A model generated the notes under the pieces. It had not been told where the DNA came from, ran no database searches, and saw only the letters and a list, made by a program, of their open reading frames with translations. A stretch of 39,038 nt of DNA. It comes from Deinococcus aquaedulcis. GTDB lineage: Bacteria; Deinococcota; Deinococci; Deinococcales; Deinococcaceae. Shown here in pieces: positions 1-12,412 of the stretch. The DNA is taken from the NCBI RefSeq assembly GCF_019693445.1, contig NZ_JAHRBL010000023.1:1-39038 (forward strand), given 5' to 3'. The position numbers and the translations under genes were made by a program. Position 1 is the stretch's first letter; every line of letters starts with the position of its first letter.

Positions 1-219
<219 letters not shown>

Positions 220-265
220 TACCCTTCCTTCAGCTGCCCTTTCAAGCTGGTCATGGGGGTCATGG

Positions 266-271
266 TAGCCT
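266..271 (+). promoter_or_regulatory. -10 box TAGCCT of leaderless moaDE
   Basis: TAGCCT ends 6 nt before the ATG at 278. That leaves no room for a ribosome-binding site, so a leaderless transcript is likely. The -35 region is weak. Confidence 0.5.
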
Positions 272-277
272 CAGCGC

Positions 278-958
278 ATGCGGCTCAACGTGGTGTTTTT
301 TGCGCGCCTGAAGCGAGAAACCGGGCTGGACCAGCTGGCGCTGGAGGTGCCTGAAGGCAGCGACGTGCGAGCTGTGGCGACCCAAATTGAAGGGCAATTG
401 GGCGTGAGCTTGCGCGGCTGCATGGTGGCGGTCAATGAGCAGTACGCCCAGCCGAGTACCCGTGTGCAGCCTGGAGACGAAGTGGCCTTTTTACCTCCCG
501 TTGCGGGCGGTTCAGAGGAAGACGCGCCCACCTGCTGCGACGTGACCGACCAGCCGCTGAGCCTGCAAGCCGCAGACGCTTTTCTGGTTCGGCCGCCGTA
601 TGGCGCGCAGGCGTACTTTGTGGGCACCGTGCGTAGCCCCAACGCGGGCAAGAAAGTGCACTGGATTGATTACGAGGGGTACGCGCCCCTTGCACGGAAC
701 GTCATGCAGGGCGCTGCCCGAGCAGCCCAGGAGCAGTTTGGTGACCTGCGCGTCTACATTCAGCACCGGGTGGGTCGCCTGCACCCCGGCGAGGCCAGCA
801 TTCTGATCGGCGTGGCCAGCCCGCACCGCCGGGCAGCCCTGGAGGCCTGCGACTTTCTGATCGAACATCTGAAGGTGCAGGTGCCGGTCTGGAAGCACGA
901 GCGCGACGAGTCAGGCGACCACTGGGTAACAGGCCAGACGGCTCACGACACCTTGTAA
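278..958 (+). CDS. MoaD-MoaE fusion, molybdopterin synthase
   Basis: A 226-residue protein in which both subunits of molybdopterin synthase are fused. Residues 1-78 form a MoaD ubiquitin-like sulfur carrier ending in Gly77-Gly78 (FLPPVAGG). After a short acidic linker, residues about 90-226 form MoaE, with the GTVR motif, the HRVGRLHPGE block and the VPVWKHE lysine motif of the active site. The enzyme converts cyclic pyranopterin monophosphate to molybdopterin by inserting two sulfurs carried as a thiocarboxylate on the MoaD C-terminal glycine. That glycine is internal here, so the fusion would need proteolytic release to work conventionally, as reported for the mycobacterial MoaX fusion. The gene is divergent from the 23S rRNA gene. 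The ATG at 278 is supported by the -10 box 6 nt upstream and by the MoaD start. Confidence 0.93.
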   Translation: MRLNVVFFARLKRETGLDQLALEVPEGSDVRAVATQIEGQLGVSLRGCMVAVNEQYAQPSTRVQPGDEVAFLPPVAGGSEEDAPTCCDVTDQPLSLQAADAFLVRPPYGAQAYFVGTVRSPNAGKKVHWIDYEGYAPLARNVMQGAARAAQEQFGDLRVYIQHRVGRLHPGEASILIGVASPHRRAALEACDFLIEHLKVQVPVWKHERDESGDHWVTGQTAHDTL

Positions 959-998
959 GCCAAGGAGAAGAAGGCACTCTCCCCTCTCCACAGTCCTC

Positions 999-1712
999 TT
1001 AAGACGGCCGCCTTCTGCGCGCCTGCTCCTGCAGGAAATAAGGAGAAGGCCCAAATTGCCGGGCGTGGGCTTCGAAGGCCAGATAGTAACGGCCAGCCAG
1101 CACGATCATCAGCAGCGTTACCACAACGAGCGAGGCCAGCTGCGGCCAGCCTGCGCTGCCCACCAGCAGGCCGTTGAACACGGCGTGGAGCACCACGCTG
1201 ACGGCCAGCCCCTGGACCACCCAGGCGCGACCCCGCTGCCAGTGCAACCCACCCAGCGCGTAGCCCTGCGGTGCGCTGAACAGCGCGTGGGCCAGCGTAG
1301 CGAACACCGCGTGCCACGCCCCGGTCCCACTGCCAAAGCCCAGGGTGTAGGTCACGTTTTCTATCAGGGCAAAGCCCAGAGCCGCCGTGACGGCGTAGAC
1401 CAGACCGTCCATCGGTTCGTCGAAACTCAGTTCGGTGATGGCGGTGGTGGCGGCCACGAACTTAAAGCCTTCTTCCAGAAGGGCGGTCAGCAGCACCACC
1501 AGCGCGGCCACCAGCGGCAGGGGCGAGGCCAGCAGGCGGCCCAGGCTTGCCCCGAACGCCGCCGCGATCACCCAGGCCAGCATCCCCCAGGCGAAGGTGC
1601 GGGCCAGCAGCCACAGGGGCTCGGGGTGGCGGTCACGACGAACAAAAAACCAGAGCCAGGCAAAGGTGAGGCCCACCGACAGCAGCAGCGGCAGAATCTG
1701 CGAGGAATCCAC
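999..1712 (-). CDS. PrsW-family intramembrane metalloprotease
   Basis: A 237-residue multi-pass membrane protein of the PrsW (M82/CPBP-like) family. The zinc-protease signatures are visible: LLEEGFKF (the EExxK motif), ALIENVTY (a glutamate on the next helix), and the histidine motifs HALFSAPQG and HAVFNGL. About seven hydrophobic segments cover nearly the whole chain. PrsW proteins cleave membrane-bound anti-sigma factors or act as uncharacterised membrane proteases; no substrate is suggested by the neighbours. I place the start at GTG 1712, one base after the ruvC stop codon, because the protein from there begins directly with the first membrane helix. A longer reading inside ruvC would add only low-complexity Arg/Pro/Cys sequence. 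It is likely translated from the ruvC transcript and is convergent with moaDE. Confidence 0.85.
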   Translation of the reverse strand: MDSSQILPLLLSVGLTFAWLWFFVRRDRHPEPLWLLARTFAWGMLAWVIAAAFGASLGRLLASPLPLVAALVVLLTALLEEGFKFVAATTAITELSFDEPMDGLVYAVTAALGFALIENVTYTLGFGSGTGAWHAVFATLAHALFSAPQGYALGGLHWQRGRAWVVQGLAVSVVLHAVFNGLLVGSAGWPQLASLVVVTLLMIVLAGRYYLAFEAHARQFGPSPYFLQEQARRRRPS

Positions 1713-1713
1713 C

Positions 1714-2214
1714 TCAGCGGGCCAGCAGCGCGGCGGCGCGGCCCTGCAGCGGCACACTGGCGAGGTGGGTCAGCGCCAGGGCCAGGGCATCGGCGGCGTG
1801 GTTGTTGAACAGTTCGCGCACACCCAGCGTGGCCTTGACCATGTAGATCACCTGCTCTTTCTCGGCGCGGCCGGTACCCACCAGCGACCGTTTGACCTGC
1901 ATGGGGCCGTAGCTGTGCACCGGCACCCCGGCCTGCGCGCAGGCCAGCTGCACCACGCCAAAGGCCTGCCCCACCTTGAAGGCCACGTCCGCCTGCTTGC
2001 GCAGAATCTGATCCTCGATGGCCACGGCGTCCGGGCGGTACTCGGCCAGCAGGCGCGAGACCTCTTCATGGATGTACTGCAGGCGGCGCGGCATGATCCA
2101 GGCGCTTTCGGTGGTCAGGCAGACGTGGTACAGGTGACGCGCTTTACGCACATCGCCCTCCACCAGCCCAAGGCCGAGGTTCGCCAGTCCAGGATCAATA
2201 CCGAGCACAATCAC
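1714..2214 (-). CDS. ruvC: Crossover junction endodeoxyribonuclease RuvC
   Basis: A 166-residue Holliday junction resolvase of homologous recombination and repair. It acts as a dimer with RuvAB and cuts symmetric strands of the junction. The RNase H-like fold is evident: IVLGIDPGLANLG carries the first catalytic Asp (residue 7), AVAIEDQIL the catalytic Glu, and NNHAADALALAL the C-terminal acidic pair. The length is normal. The GTG start at 2214 fits the usual N terminus and lies 6 nt from a TATGCT -10 box, so the mRNA is probably leaderless. The prsW-like gene begins one base after its stop. Confidence 0.96.
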   Translation of the reverse strand: MIVLGIDPGLANLGLGLVEGDVRKARHLYHVCLTTESAWIMPRRLQYIHEEVSRLLAEYRPDAVAIEDQILRKQADVAFKVGQAFGVVQLACAQAGVPVHSYGPMQVKRSLVGTGRAEKEQVIYMVKATLGVRELFNNHAADALALALTHLASVPLQGRAAALLAR

Positions 2215-2220
2215 CCTGTC

Positions 2221-2248
2221 AGCATACGCTAAAGCCGTCCGGGCACAA
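2221..2248 (-). promoter_or_regulatory. ruvC promoter (leaderless type)
   Basis: Minus strand: -35 TTGTGC (2243-2248), 16-nt spacer, -10 TATGCT (2221-2226), then 6 nt to the GTG start. It lies directly behind the terminator of the peptide-transporter operon. Confidence 0.7.
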
Positions 2249-2249
2249 G

Positions 2250-2273
2250 AAAAAACCCCCGCTGGGCGGGGGC
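2250..2273 (-). terminator. Rho-independent terminator of the peptide ABC operon
   Basis: Minus strand: the stem CCCCCGC/GCGGGGG (2256-2272) with a 3-nt loop, followed by six T residues (2250-2255). It lies about 20 nt after the stop codon of the second permease gene. Confidence 0.85.
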
Positions 2274-2290
2274 GAAGAGGCAGGAGAAGA

Positions 2291-3220
2291 TTACAGGCGG
2301 CTCTTGGGGTCAAAGGCGTCGCGCAGGCCGTCGCCCAGGAAGTTAAAGGCCAGCACGGTGATCAGGATGATCAGGCCCGGGTACAGCGCAAGATAGGGAT
2401 GTTCCAGCACCACCTCGTTGGCCCGGGACAGCATGTTACCCCAGGTGGACACCGGCGGCTGGATGCCGAAGCCCAGGAACGACAGCGCCGCCTCGCCCAG
2501 GATGGCGCCGCCCACCGCCAGGGTGCCGTTCACAATGATCACGGCGATGATGTTCGGGGCGAGGTGGCGGAACATGATGCGGGCGCTGCGGGCCCCCAGC
2601 GCGCGGGCGGCGTCCACGTATTCGAGGTTCTTGAGTTTCAGCACCTCGCCACGCACCAGCCGGGCGGTGCCCATCCAGCCGAAGAAGGTGAAGAGACCCA
2701 CGATGATAAAGACGCTCGCATTGGGGTATTCCCGCAGGCGCTGCAGCGCGGGGTTATCGCTGGACAGTAGCAGGCCACTGATGGTGAGCAACAAGGGCAA
2801 CTCGGGAATAGAGAGCATGATCTCGATAAAGCGGCTGATCACGGTGTCCACCCGGCCGCTGAGGAACCCCGCCAGCAACCCCATCAGGGTACCCAGCGCC
2901 ACGCTGAAGAGCGCCACAGTGAAGCCCACGAGCAGACTGACACGGCTGCCATACACGATGCGCGAGAGCAGGTCGCGACCCAGCTCATCCTGCCCCAGCA
3001 GGTGCTGCGAACTGGGTGGAGCGAAGAAGCCGGTCATATCCTGTTCGTTGGGGTCGTAGGGGGCAATCCAGGGCGCGAAGATCGCCGTGAGGATCAGCAG
3101 GGCAATCACCACGAGGCTGACCATGGCGGCTTTGTGCTTGCGCAGGCGGCGCATGGCGATGCTTAGGGTGGAGCGGCTCTGGGCCGGTTTGGGCGGAGCA
3201 GTCGAAACAGTCGTGGTCAT
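2291..3220 (-). CDS. Peptide ABC transporter permease, DppC/OppC family
   Basis: A 309-residue inner-membrane permease, the second of the pair forming the pore of a dipeptide/oligopeptide importer. It has an N-terminal cytoplasmic tail, one membrane helix, the DppC-type segment around [25 protein letters not shown] split over residues about 55-80, and a BPD_transp_1 domain. The coupling-helix (EAA) region reads [21 protein letters not shown], which contacts the ATPase. The start at 3220 is chosen because GAGGAC lies just upstream; an in-frame ATG 36 bases earlier would overlap the preceding gene. It begins 10 bases after the DppB-like gene. No ATPase gene follows: a terminator comes directly after, so DppD/DppF equivalents must be encoded elsewhere. 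Confidence 0.93.
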   Translation of the reverse strand: MTTTVSTAPPKPAQSRSTLSIAMRRLRKHKAAMVSLVVIALLILTAIFAPWIAPYDPNEQDMTGFFAPPSSQHLLGQDELGRDLLSRIVYGSRVSLLVGFTVALFSVALGTLMGLLAGFLSGRVDTVISRFIEIMLSIPELPLLLTISGLLLSSDNPALQRLREYPNASVFIIVGLFTFFGWMGTARLVRGEVLKLKNLEYVDAARALGARSARIMFRHLAPNIIAVIIVNGTLAVGGAILGEAALSFLGFGIQPPVSTWGNMLSRANEVVLEHPYLALYPGLIILITVLAFNFLGDGLRDAFDPKSRL

Positions 3221-3230
3221 GGGCAGGTCC

Positions 3231-4226
3231 TCACGAGTACCGCACGCGGGGGTCAACCAGACCGTAAGCGAGGTCCGTCAGGAGCTGAAACACCACGGTC
3301 AGCAGCGCCAGCAGCATCAGGCAGACCATCACCACATTGAAGTCCTTGCTGACCAGGGCGTCCAGAATAGCTTTGCCCATCCCGGGCCAGGAAAAGACGT
3401 TCTCAGTAATCACAGCGCCGCCGAAGAGACCGGGAATGGCCAGCCCCATCAGGGTGACGATGGGCGTGACGGCGTTGCGCAGCGCGTGCTTGTACAGCAC
3501 TCGGCGGTCAGCCAGACCCTTGGCGCGGGCGGTGCGCACATAGTCCTGCGTGAGGGTTTCGAGCATATTGGCGCGCATAAAGCGCAGGGTCACGGCAATC
3601 TCGCGCAGCATCAGAATCATCAGCGGCAGCAAGAGGTACTTGATCTTGTCGAGGGTGACCGCCAGCCAGCCTGCATCCGGGGACAGGTCGCCGCCCAAGC
3701 CGCCGGGTGGCAGCGCCACCAGTCCGCCCGTGGCCTGCGGCAGAAAGATGGCAAAGAAGTACATAGCGAGTGCGCCCACCCAGAAGACCGGGGCACTGAC
3801 GGCCACAAAGGCGAAAAATGTCAGCACGTAATCCAGAACGGAATACTGGCGCACGGCACTGAAAATGCCCAGTGGCACGGCAATCAGGGTGCTCAGCAGC
3901 AAGGCAGGCACGGTCAGCAGCAAGGTGTTGGGCAGGCGGTTCTGGAACACGAACTCCAGGGCGGGAATGCCGTGGTCCTGGGAATACCCGAAGTTGCCTG
4001 TCACGGCCTCTTTGAGCCAGAAGAAATAGCGGGTGTACCAGGGCTGGTCGAGGCCATAAGCGGCCTTCAGGCGGGCAATATCTTCTGGGGTGATGTTGCT
4101 GTTGCCGAACACCAGCTGATCCACCGGATCGCCCGGCTGCAGCGCAGTCAGCATAAAGATCAGCAGGCTGATGACCAGCAGCAGCGGAATCATCTGCAGA
4201 ACGCGGCGAAGTGCGTAGGTTCCCAT
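3231..4226 (-). CDS. Peptide ABC transporter permease, DppB/OppB family
   Basis: A 331-residue permease, partner of the downstream DppC-like protein. It starts with [17 protein letters not shown], the usual N-terminal helix of the family, followed by the conserved [13 protein letters not shown] periplasmic segment and a six-helix BPD_transp_1 domain. The EAA loop reads [23 protein letters not shown], and the [20 protein letters not shown] block is typical. The ATG at 4226 has GAGGAC about 8 nt upstream. The 126-base gap from the binding-protein gene carries two strong hairpins, and the next gene follows after 10 bases. Confidence 0.94.
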   Translation of the reverse strand: MGTYALRRVLQMIPLLLVISLLIFMLTALQPGDPVDQLVFGNSNITPEDIARLKAAYGLDQPWYTRYFFWLKEAVTGNFGYSQDHGIPALEFVFQNRLPNTLLLTVPALLLSTLIAVPLGIFSAVRQYSVLDYVLTFFAFVAVSAPVFWVGALAMYFFAIFLPQATGGLVALPPGGLGGDLSPDAGWLAVTLDKIKYLLLPLMILMLREIAVTLRFMRANMLETLTQDYVRTARAKGLADRRVLYKHALRNAVTPIVTLMGLAIPGLFGGAVITENVFSWPGMGKAILDALVSKDFNVVMVCLMLLALLTVVFQLLTDLAYGLVDPRVRYS

Positions 4227-4262
4227 ATCTGTCCTCAAACGGTGGGCAGGGGCCCAAGAAAG

Positions 4263-4344
4263 GCGGGAAGCGCCGCCGCAGTGGCGAGGCTTCCCGCTCC
4301 GGATGGCCGGGGGCACGCAGGCGGTGCCTGGGGGCTCCCCGGCC
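4263..4344 (-). other. Two intercistronic hairpins between binding-protein and permease genes
   Basis: Two inverted repeats lie in the transcribed spacer. The first to be transcribed is GGCCGGGG (4305-4312) with CCCCGGCC (4337-4344), enclosing a further GGCAC/GTGCC pair. The second is GCGGGAAGC (4263-4271) with GCTTCCCGC (4289-4297), followed on the minus strand by a short T-containing stretch. This arrangement is common in binding-protein operons, where a leaky terminator or mRNA-stabilising stem lets the binding protein be made in excess over the permeases. The function here is inferred. Confidence 0.6.
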
Positions 4345-4352
4345 GCACCGGC

Positions 4353-6110
<1,758 letters not shown>

Positions 6111-6164
6111 ATGAGCCTCCGGTTGAGCGGGCAACACTGCTTCCCTTCTGTGATGATGAGGGTC

Positions 6165-6192
6165 AGTATAAGGCCCGCTGAAAGCGCGTCAA
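6165..6192 (-). promoter_or_regulatory. Promoter of the peptide ABC operon
   Basis: Minus strand: -35 TTGACG (6187-6192), 16-nt spacer, -10 TATACT (6165-6170). The start codon is about 50 nt downstream, leaving a leader that carries a GGAGG ribosome-binding site. Confidence 0.8.
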
Positions 6193-6246
6193 GAAGATCT
6201 TGGGGGGATTGCTCATCAAGCTGTGCAGCGTGGCGGCGCGGACCAG

Positions 6247-6283
6247 CAAAAAAAGAGCAGGGCCGGAGGATGCCCCCCGGCCC
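6247..6283 (-). terminator. Rho-independent terminator of erpA
   Basis: Minus strand: GGGCCGG/CCGGCCC stem (6260-6266 with 6277-6283) followed within a few bases by a run of seven T residues (6248-6254). It lies about 20 nt past the erpA stop and insulates it from the ABC operon promoter. Confidence 0.85.
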
Positions 6284-6302
6284 GGTTCGCCTGTGCTGAA
6301 AC

Positions 6303-6725
6303 CTAGTGGCTCCCGCAGCCGCTGCTGCCCTCGCCGTCGGGCGACTGGGCGCCGTCGGTGCGGAAGGACGACCCGCAGCCGCATGCCGAGGTGGCGTTGG
6401 GGTTGTGAACAGTGAAGCCACCCCCCATCATGTTCTCCACGAAATCCACTTCACTGCCGCGCAGCAGGGGCAGGCTCATGCGGTCCACGAGCAGCTTCAC
6501 GCCCCGGTCGTAAACGATGGTGTCCCCTTCCAGTTCGCGGTCGTCAATGGCCATGCCGTACTGGTAGCCGCTGCAGCCGCCGCTCTTGATAAACACGCGC
6601 ACGCCGGCGTTCTCTTTACCGCTGTTGGCCAGGATACTCAGGGCCTTTTGCGCGCCGAATTCGCTGATGCTGATGTCATGGGCGGGCACGCCGCCGGTCT
6701 GTTCGGGTGTAGTGGTCGCCGTCAT
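6303..6725 (-). CDS. erpA: ErpA/IscA/HesB-type iron-sulfur cluster carrier
   Basis: A 140-residue A-type carrier that receives Fe-S clusters from the assembly machinery and hands them to apo-enzymes. The core has the three conserved cysteines: Cys51 in [10 protein letters not shown] and Cys115/Cys117 in SACGCGSSF. The usual [13 protein letters not shown] start and the [18 protein letters not shown] block are intact. There is an N-terminal extension of about 17 residues and a Gly/Ser-rich C-terminal tail ending in CGSH that is not part of the standard family. The Rieske gene and an endonuclease III gene in this window encode possible client proteins. The ATG at 6725 lies 6 nt after a TACGCT box. 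Members of the ErpA, IscA and SufA branches cannot be separated with certainty by eye. Confidence 0.88.
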   Translation of the reverse strand: MTATTTPEQTGGVPAHDISISEFGAQKALSILANSGKENAGVRVFIKSGGCSGYQYGMAIDDRELEGDTIVYDRGVKLLVDRMSLPLLRGSEVDFVENMMGGGFTVHNPNATSACGCGSSFRTDGAQSPDGEGSSGCGSH

Positions 6726-6731
6726 GCGTGA

Positions 6732-6737
6732 AGCGTA
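6732..6737 (-). promoter_or_regulatory. -10 box TACGCT of leaderless erpA
   Basis: TACGCT on the minus strand ends 6 nt before the ATG at 6725. No Shine-Dalgarno sequence is present. Confidence 0.5.
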
Positions 6738-6896
6738 ACACCATTGGAGAAATAAAAACGTGCGCGGAAGGCAAAGTGGGATGGCGGTCGTGCTACGGCG
6801 GGCGCTGCAGCCACTACTGCCCTCCTTCAACGTTCATCGGCTCTCCTTCACTCTTAGGGAGGCAGCGCCGCTTACATTCCTTGAGCGTCCTCCTGT

Positions 6897-6902
6897 TAAG
6901 AT
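6897..6902 (+). promoter_or_regulatory. -10 box TAAGAT upstream of small ORF
   Basis: TAAGAT ends 7 nt before the ATG at 6910. It overlaps the alternative ATG at 6901, which favours 6910 as the real start. Confidence 0.5.
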
Positions 6903-6909
6903 GGACCGT

Positions 6910-7158
6910 ATGACGAACCCTTATGCTGAGTGGTTCGAGCAGCTCCGCAGCGAATACGGGGAGCAGCTCCGCGCCATGCCCCTCCCCGAAGGCCTGCCTG
7001 AACACCTGCGTCAGCTGATTAACGCGCATGACGAGGACGCCATCCAATTTATGATCAAGCTAGCGTGGCAATTTGGCGCCCAGGTCGGGTACGCCGCTGG
7101 CAGCCGTGAAGGGGTTTCGCCAGCGGTCAAGATGCCCACCAGCCGCGTTCAGGCTTAA
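6910..7158 (+). CDS. Small conserved-looking hypothetical protein
   Basis: An 82-residue protein starting [20 protein letters not shown]. It is predicted to be mostly helical and soluble, with an acidic first half and a hydrophobic-aromatic stretch ([20 protein letters not shown]) in the middle. I do not recognise a family. An in-frame ATG at 6901 would add three residues but lies within the -10 box. It stands alone, is divergent from erpA and converges on a symmetric hairpin at 7185-7213, which supports it being a real single-gene unit. Confidence 0.65.
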   Translation: MTNPYAEWFEQLRSEYGEQLRAMPLPEGLPEHLRQLINAHDEDAIQFMIKLAWQFGAQVGYAAGSREGVSPAVKMPTSRVQA

Positions 7159-7184
7159 GCGCCCTCGCTTCCGGCCCCCACTTC

Positions 7185-7213
7185 CGCCGCTCCCGCCTGT
7201 GCATGGAGCGGCG
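7185..7213. terminator. Symmetric hairpin between convergent genes
   Basis: A 9-bp perfect inverted repeat, CGCCGCTCC (7185-7193) with GGAGCGGCG (7205-7213), sits between the stop codons at 7158 and 7215. It lacks T-tracts, so it may protect 3' ends or be a weak bidirectional terminator. Confidence 0.45.
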
Positions 7214-7214
7214 T

Positions 7215-7400
7215 TCAGTTGCTGCGCTGCCGAGGCTGGGCCCAGCAGCCGACTTCTGGGGCTGGATCAGGCAGCAAGCCACGAGCCACCAGTTCTTCCA
7301 GCACCAGGGTGGCGAAGGTGCGCAGCGTTGTTTCATGCGTCTCTCGGTCCAGGCCCAGGCGCCGGGCTTCGCAGGCAAGGTGAAATGCCAATTCATCCAT
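7215..7400 (-). CDS. Small hypothetical protein
   Basis: A 61-residue protein beginning [18 protein letters not shown], predicted to be two amphipathic helices with an extended C terminus. No family recognised. Its placement supports it: it fills the space between the cytochrome b terminator (7449) and a symmetric hairpin (7185-7213), and its composition looks like a normal Deinococcus coding sequence. I saw no clear ribosome-binding site or -10 box, so the exact start is uncertain. It could be a spurious frame. Confidence 0.5.
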   Translation of the reverse strand: MDELAFHLACEARRLGLDRETHETTLRTFATLVLEELVARGLLPDPAPEVGCWAQPRQRSN

Positions 7401-7448
7401 CGTGCCAGTCAAGCACACCAGGGCTGTGGTTGGAGGGGCGGCGGCAAG

Positions 7449-7487
7449 CAAGAAAGAAACCGCCCCGGCGAACAGCACCGGGGCGGC
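7449..7487 (-). terminator. Rho-independent terminator of the cytochrome bc operon
   Basis: Minus strand: 9-bp stem CCGCCCCGG/CCGGGGCGG (7478-7486 with 7460-7468), loop of 9 nt, then a T-rich tail. It lies 17 nt past the cytochrome b stop codon. Confidence 0.85.
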
Positions 7488-7503
7488 AAGAGAACGATTG
7501 GGT

Positions 7504-8813
<1,310 letters not shown>

Positions 8814-8817
<4 letters not shown>

Positions 8818-9509
8818 CCGAGAATCTCCTCCACCCGCTGTAGATAGCCTTCCCAATCCCGCTCATTGAGGTAGCCGAAGGGCGCCGTGACGAACGTCTC
8901 GGTCACCACCAGACGGTCTCCATCGAGCTTGATGGGCAACTGGGGCATGGACCGGGGGGGTGGCCCGCCCACCACCTTGCACCCTTGCAGCAGGTCGTAG
9001 CGGCCCGAGTGGCACCCGCAGAACAACTTGGTGGAGTCGTTGGGGTCATTGGGCACGGGGCAACCCGCGTGGGTGCACTTGTTGGAGTAAGCGACGATCC
9101 CGCTTTCCGTGATGCCTTCGAGCTTGAGCACCACTTCGGCATGACCGCCGTGCTCTTCTGGCTCCTTGAACCGGCTCTTCTCGAAGCGGAACACCGCCAG
9201 CTGGTTGTTGGGCTCGCCCTTGCGAATCACATCCCGGCCGTTTTCATCCTTGCCCATAGGCCAAGCCGAAACGCCCTGCTCGCTGAGCTCCGACACCTTG
9301 ATGGGCTGCCCTTCCTTGGCAGCGTCAGCGTGGACGAGGATATCGCCAGCGCGGGGCGGCGCTTTGTCCTGGGTGATGCGCAGGGCCGGCTTGGCGCCGC
9401 CCAGAGCACTCACCAGTCCCAGCGTGCCCACAGCGGCAGCGCCGCCCATAGCCGCATTCACGAAGCGGCGACGCGTAATTTCTGGGTCTTGTTTCTTGTA
9501 ACGGGTCAT
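8814..9509 (-). CDS. Rieske [2Fe-2S] iron-sulfur protein
   Basis: A 231-residue electron carrier of the bc-type complex, anchored by one N-terminal helix and passing electrons from quinol to cytochrome c. Box I is CTHAGC (Cys145, His147, Cys150) and box II is CGCHSGRYD (Cys164, Cys166, His167), giving two Cys and two His ligands plus the disulfide pair. The N terminus, [17 protein letters not shown], is a twin-arginine-like signal anchor, as is normal for Rieske proteins. An insert of roughly 60 residues lies between anchor and cluster domain. It follows the cytochrome c gene by 15 bases and overlaps the cytochrome b start. Confidence 0.96.
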
Positions 9510-9524
9510 GTTCTCTAACCTCTC

Positions 9525-10379
<855 letters not shown>

Positions 10380-10511
10380 GTTCCCTCTCCCTCAGCGTGA
10401 AGTGGCCTGTACAGTTCCGCCCCGCTTCGCGGACGGGAAAACCTGCGCTTCAGAGGCCTAATGCGGGTCAGCATACCACGCGCCGAACACGCGCCCAGCC
10501 GCGCTCTCCAG

Positions 10512-10539
10512 GCAGAAAAGCAGGGCTCTGGCACCCTGC
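10512..10539 (-). terminator. Rho-independent terminator of the beta-lactamase-like gene
   Basis: Minus strand: GCAGGG/CCCTGC stem (10534-10539 with 10520-10525) with an 8-nt loop, followed by TTTTCTG. It lies 21 nt past the stop at 10561. Confidence 0.75.
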
Positions 10540-10560
10540 ATGATGCGCCTGACCGAGCGG

Positions 10561-11439
10561 TTAAATGTCCCCCTGCTGGCCTGCCTGCCCCAGTTCTGCC
10601 AACAGGGGCCAGAGGGCGTCGGCCAGGGCCACCACATCGCGGTTTTCGGGGTGTTCGCGGGGATCGGCGCCGCCGCGCGAGAGCAGGGCCACTACCAGGG
10701 GCCGAGGCGTCCAGAGTAGCCCCACATCATGGCGCACGCCCAGTAGTTCGCCGCTCTTGCTGGCCACCCGGTAGCGCAGCTCGCCCTGACCGTCGCGCGG
10801 GACCCGGCGGCCAATGATGTCGCGGTACTGCTGGCGCTCCAGAATGCTCAGCGCCAGCGCCGTGTGCTCGGGGGCCAGCCACTCGCCCGCCGCCAGGGCG
10901 CGCAGCACCTCGGTCTGGTCGCGGGCGGTGGTGGCGTTGCGCTCGCCCCGGCGCTGGGCTTCGTTTTGCAGCTGTGGGGGCAGTTGGAGCTTGCCCACGA
11001 GGCGGGTGCCGGTGAGGCCCTGCGCGGCCAGCCACGCATTCACCGCATCCACGCCCAGGGCTTCAATGACCATATTCGTGGCGGTGTTGTCGCTCACCAC
11101 GATCATCAGGGTCAGGACGTCCTGCCATGTGAGCGCGAGGCCTGGGCCCAGTTCGTGCAGCACCCCCGCGCCCCCAGCACGGTCCCTGGCGGTCATGGTC
11201 ACGCGCCCGTGCAGCGGCAGGCGTCCGGCCTGGGCCTGCTGCAAGGCCAGCACCAGCAGCGGCACCTTGATGGTGCTGGCGGCCGGAAACACCTCGTCGG
11301 CCTGCCAGGACACCAACTCTGTGCCGTCCAGAGTGCAGATGCGCAGCCCCACCTGACCGGGAAAGCCCGCGCCCATCAGGCGGTCCTGAAACGCGGGCCA
11401 ACCACCCTGCACCAGCGTTCCGCCTACTCGTCCGGCCAC
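10561..11439 (-). CDS. Class A beta-lactamase-like serine hydrolase
   Basis: A 292-residue protein of the beta-lactamase/transpeptidase fold. The class A order of motifs is clear: Ser55-Thr-Ile-Lys58 (SxxK), Ser116-Asp-Asn118 (SDN), and Lys228-Ser-Gly230 (KSG, replacing KTG). In the omega-loop segment ([20 protein letters not shown]) the position expected for the general base Glu166 looks like Pro, so hydrolysis of beta-lactams may be slow or absent. The start is uncertain: GTG 11439 overlaps the preceding small gene by 16 bases and has AGGG upstream; GTG 11412 is an alternative. With either start there is no recognisable signal peptide, which is odd for a beta-lactamase. A role in cell-wall sensing, esterase or low-level resistance is possible. 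Confidence 0.82.
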   Translation of the reverse strand: MAGRVGGTLVQGGWPAFQDRLMGAGFPGQVGLRICTLDGTELVSWQADEVFPAASTIKVPLLVLALQQAQAGRLPLHGRVTMTARDRAGGAGVLHELGPGLALTWQDVLTLMIVVSDNTATNMVIEALGVDAVNAWLAAQGLTGTRLVGKLQLPPQLQNEAQRRGERNATTARDQTEVLRALAAGEWLAPEHTALALSILERQQYRDIIGRRVPRDGQGELRYRVASKSGELLGVRHDVGLLWTPRPLVVALLSRGGADPREHPENRDVVALADALWPLLAELGQAGQQGDI

Positions 11440-11630
11440 GAGAGCCCTGAGAGCGCGGCGAAGGGGTGGGCCGTACCCACCGGGCGCAGGGTACAGAAGG
11501 GCAGGGTGCCTTCGGGTTCCACGCGGTGCAGGCAGCCAGGGCATTCGGGAAAGGCCTGCTCGGTGTAGGCCAGATCCGGTTCCTGGCTGGGCAGGCTCCA
11601 TTCACGGCCGCAGCCCGCCTGAAAGGTCAC
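11424..11630 (-). CDS. Small cysteine-containing hypothetical protein
   Basis: A 68-residue frame starting at GTG 11630 (alternative GTG 11657). It contains CGREW near the N terminus, CPGC in the middle and a later Cys in LPFCTLRP, which together could bind a metal like a small zinc ribbon. No family recognised. It sits between the response regulator and the beta-lactamase-like gene on the same strand and overlaps the latter's start, a layout typical of a translated operon member. No good ribosome-binding site was seen, so both the start and the reality of the gene carry doubt. Confidence 0.5.
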   Translation of the reverse strand: MTFQAGCGREWSLPSQEPDLAYTEQAFPECPGCLHRVEPEGTLPFCTLRPVGTAHPFAALSGLSWPDE

Positions 11631-11682
11631 GGGCGCGGCGGCGGCCGGGGGCGCCACGCGGCGGTTGTCTGAGCGGCCCCTC

Positions 11683-12327
<645 letters not shown>

Positions 12328-12333
12328 GAACCC

Positions 12334-12339
12334 AGTGTA
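12334..12339 (-). promoter_or_regulatory. -10 box TACACT of the response regulator gene
   Basis: TACACT on the minus strand ends 6 nt before the ATG at 12327; a leaderless transcript is expected. Confidence 0.55.
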
Positions 12340-12400
12340 GGGCAGCGGCGCGGGGCAGACCGTGGTGCCAGCCGGGAGGAATTTGTAAGCGCCGCTTCTG

Positions 12401-12406
12401 TACACT
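12401..12406 (+). promoter_or_regulatory. -10 box TACACT of the CvpA-like gene
   Basis: TACACT ends 6 nt before the GTG at 12413. It mirrors the identical box on the other strand at 12334-12339, giving a back-to-back promoter pair. Confidence 0.55.
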
Positions 12407-12412
12407 GCGGAG

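Noticed and set aside
6901..6909. ATG at 6901 as start of the small protein at 6910-7158
   Set aside because: It overlaps the probable -10 box TAAGAT (6897-6902), and there is no ribosome-binding site upstream; the next ATG fits the leaderless spacing.
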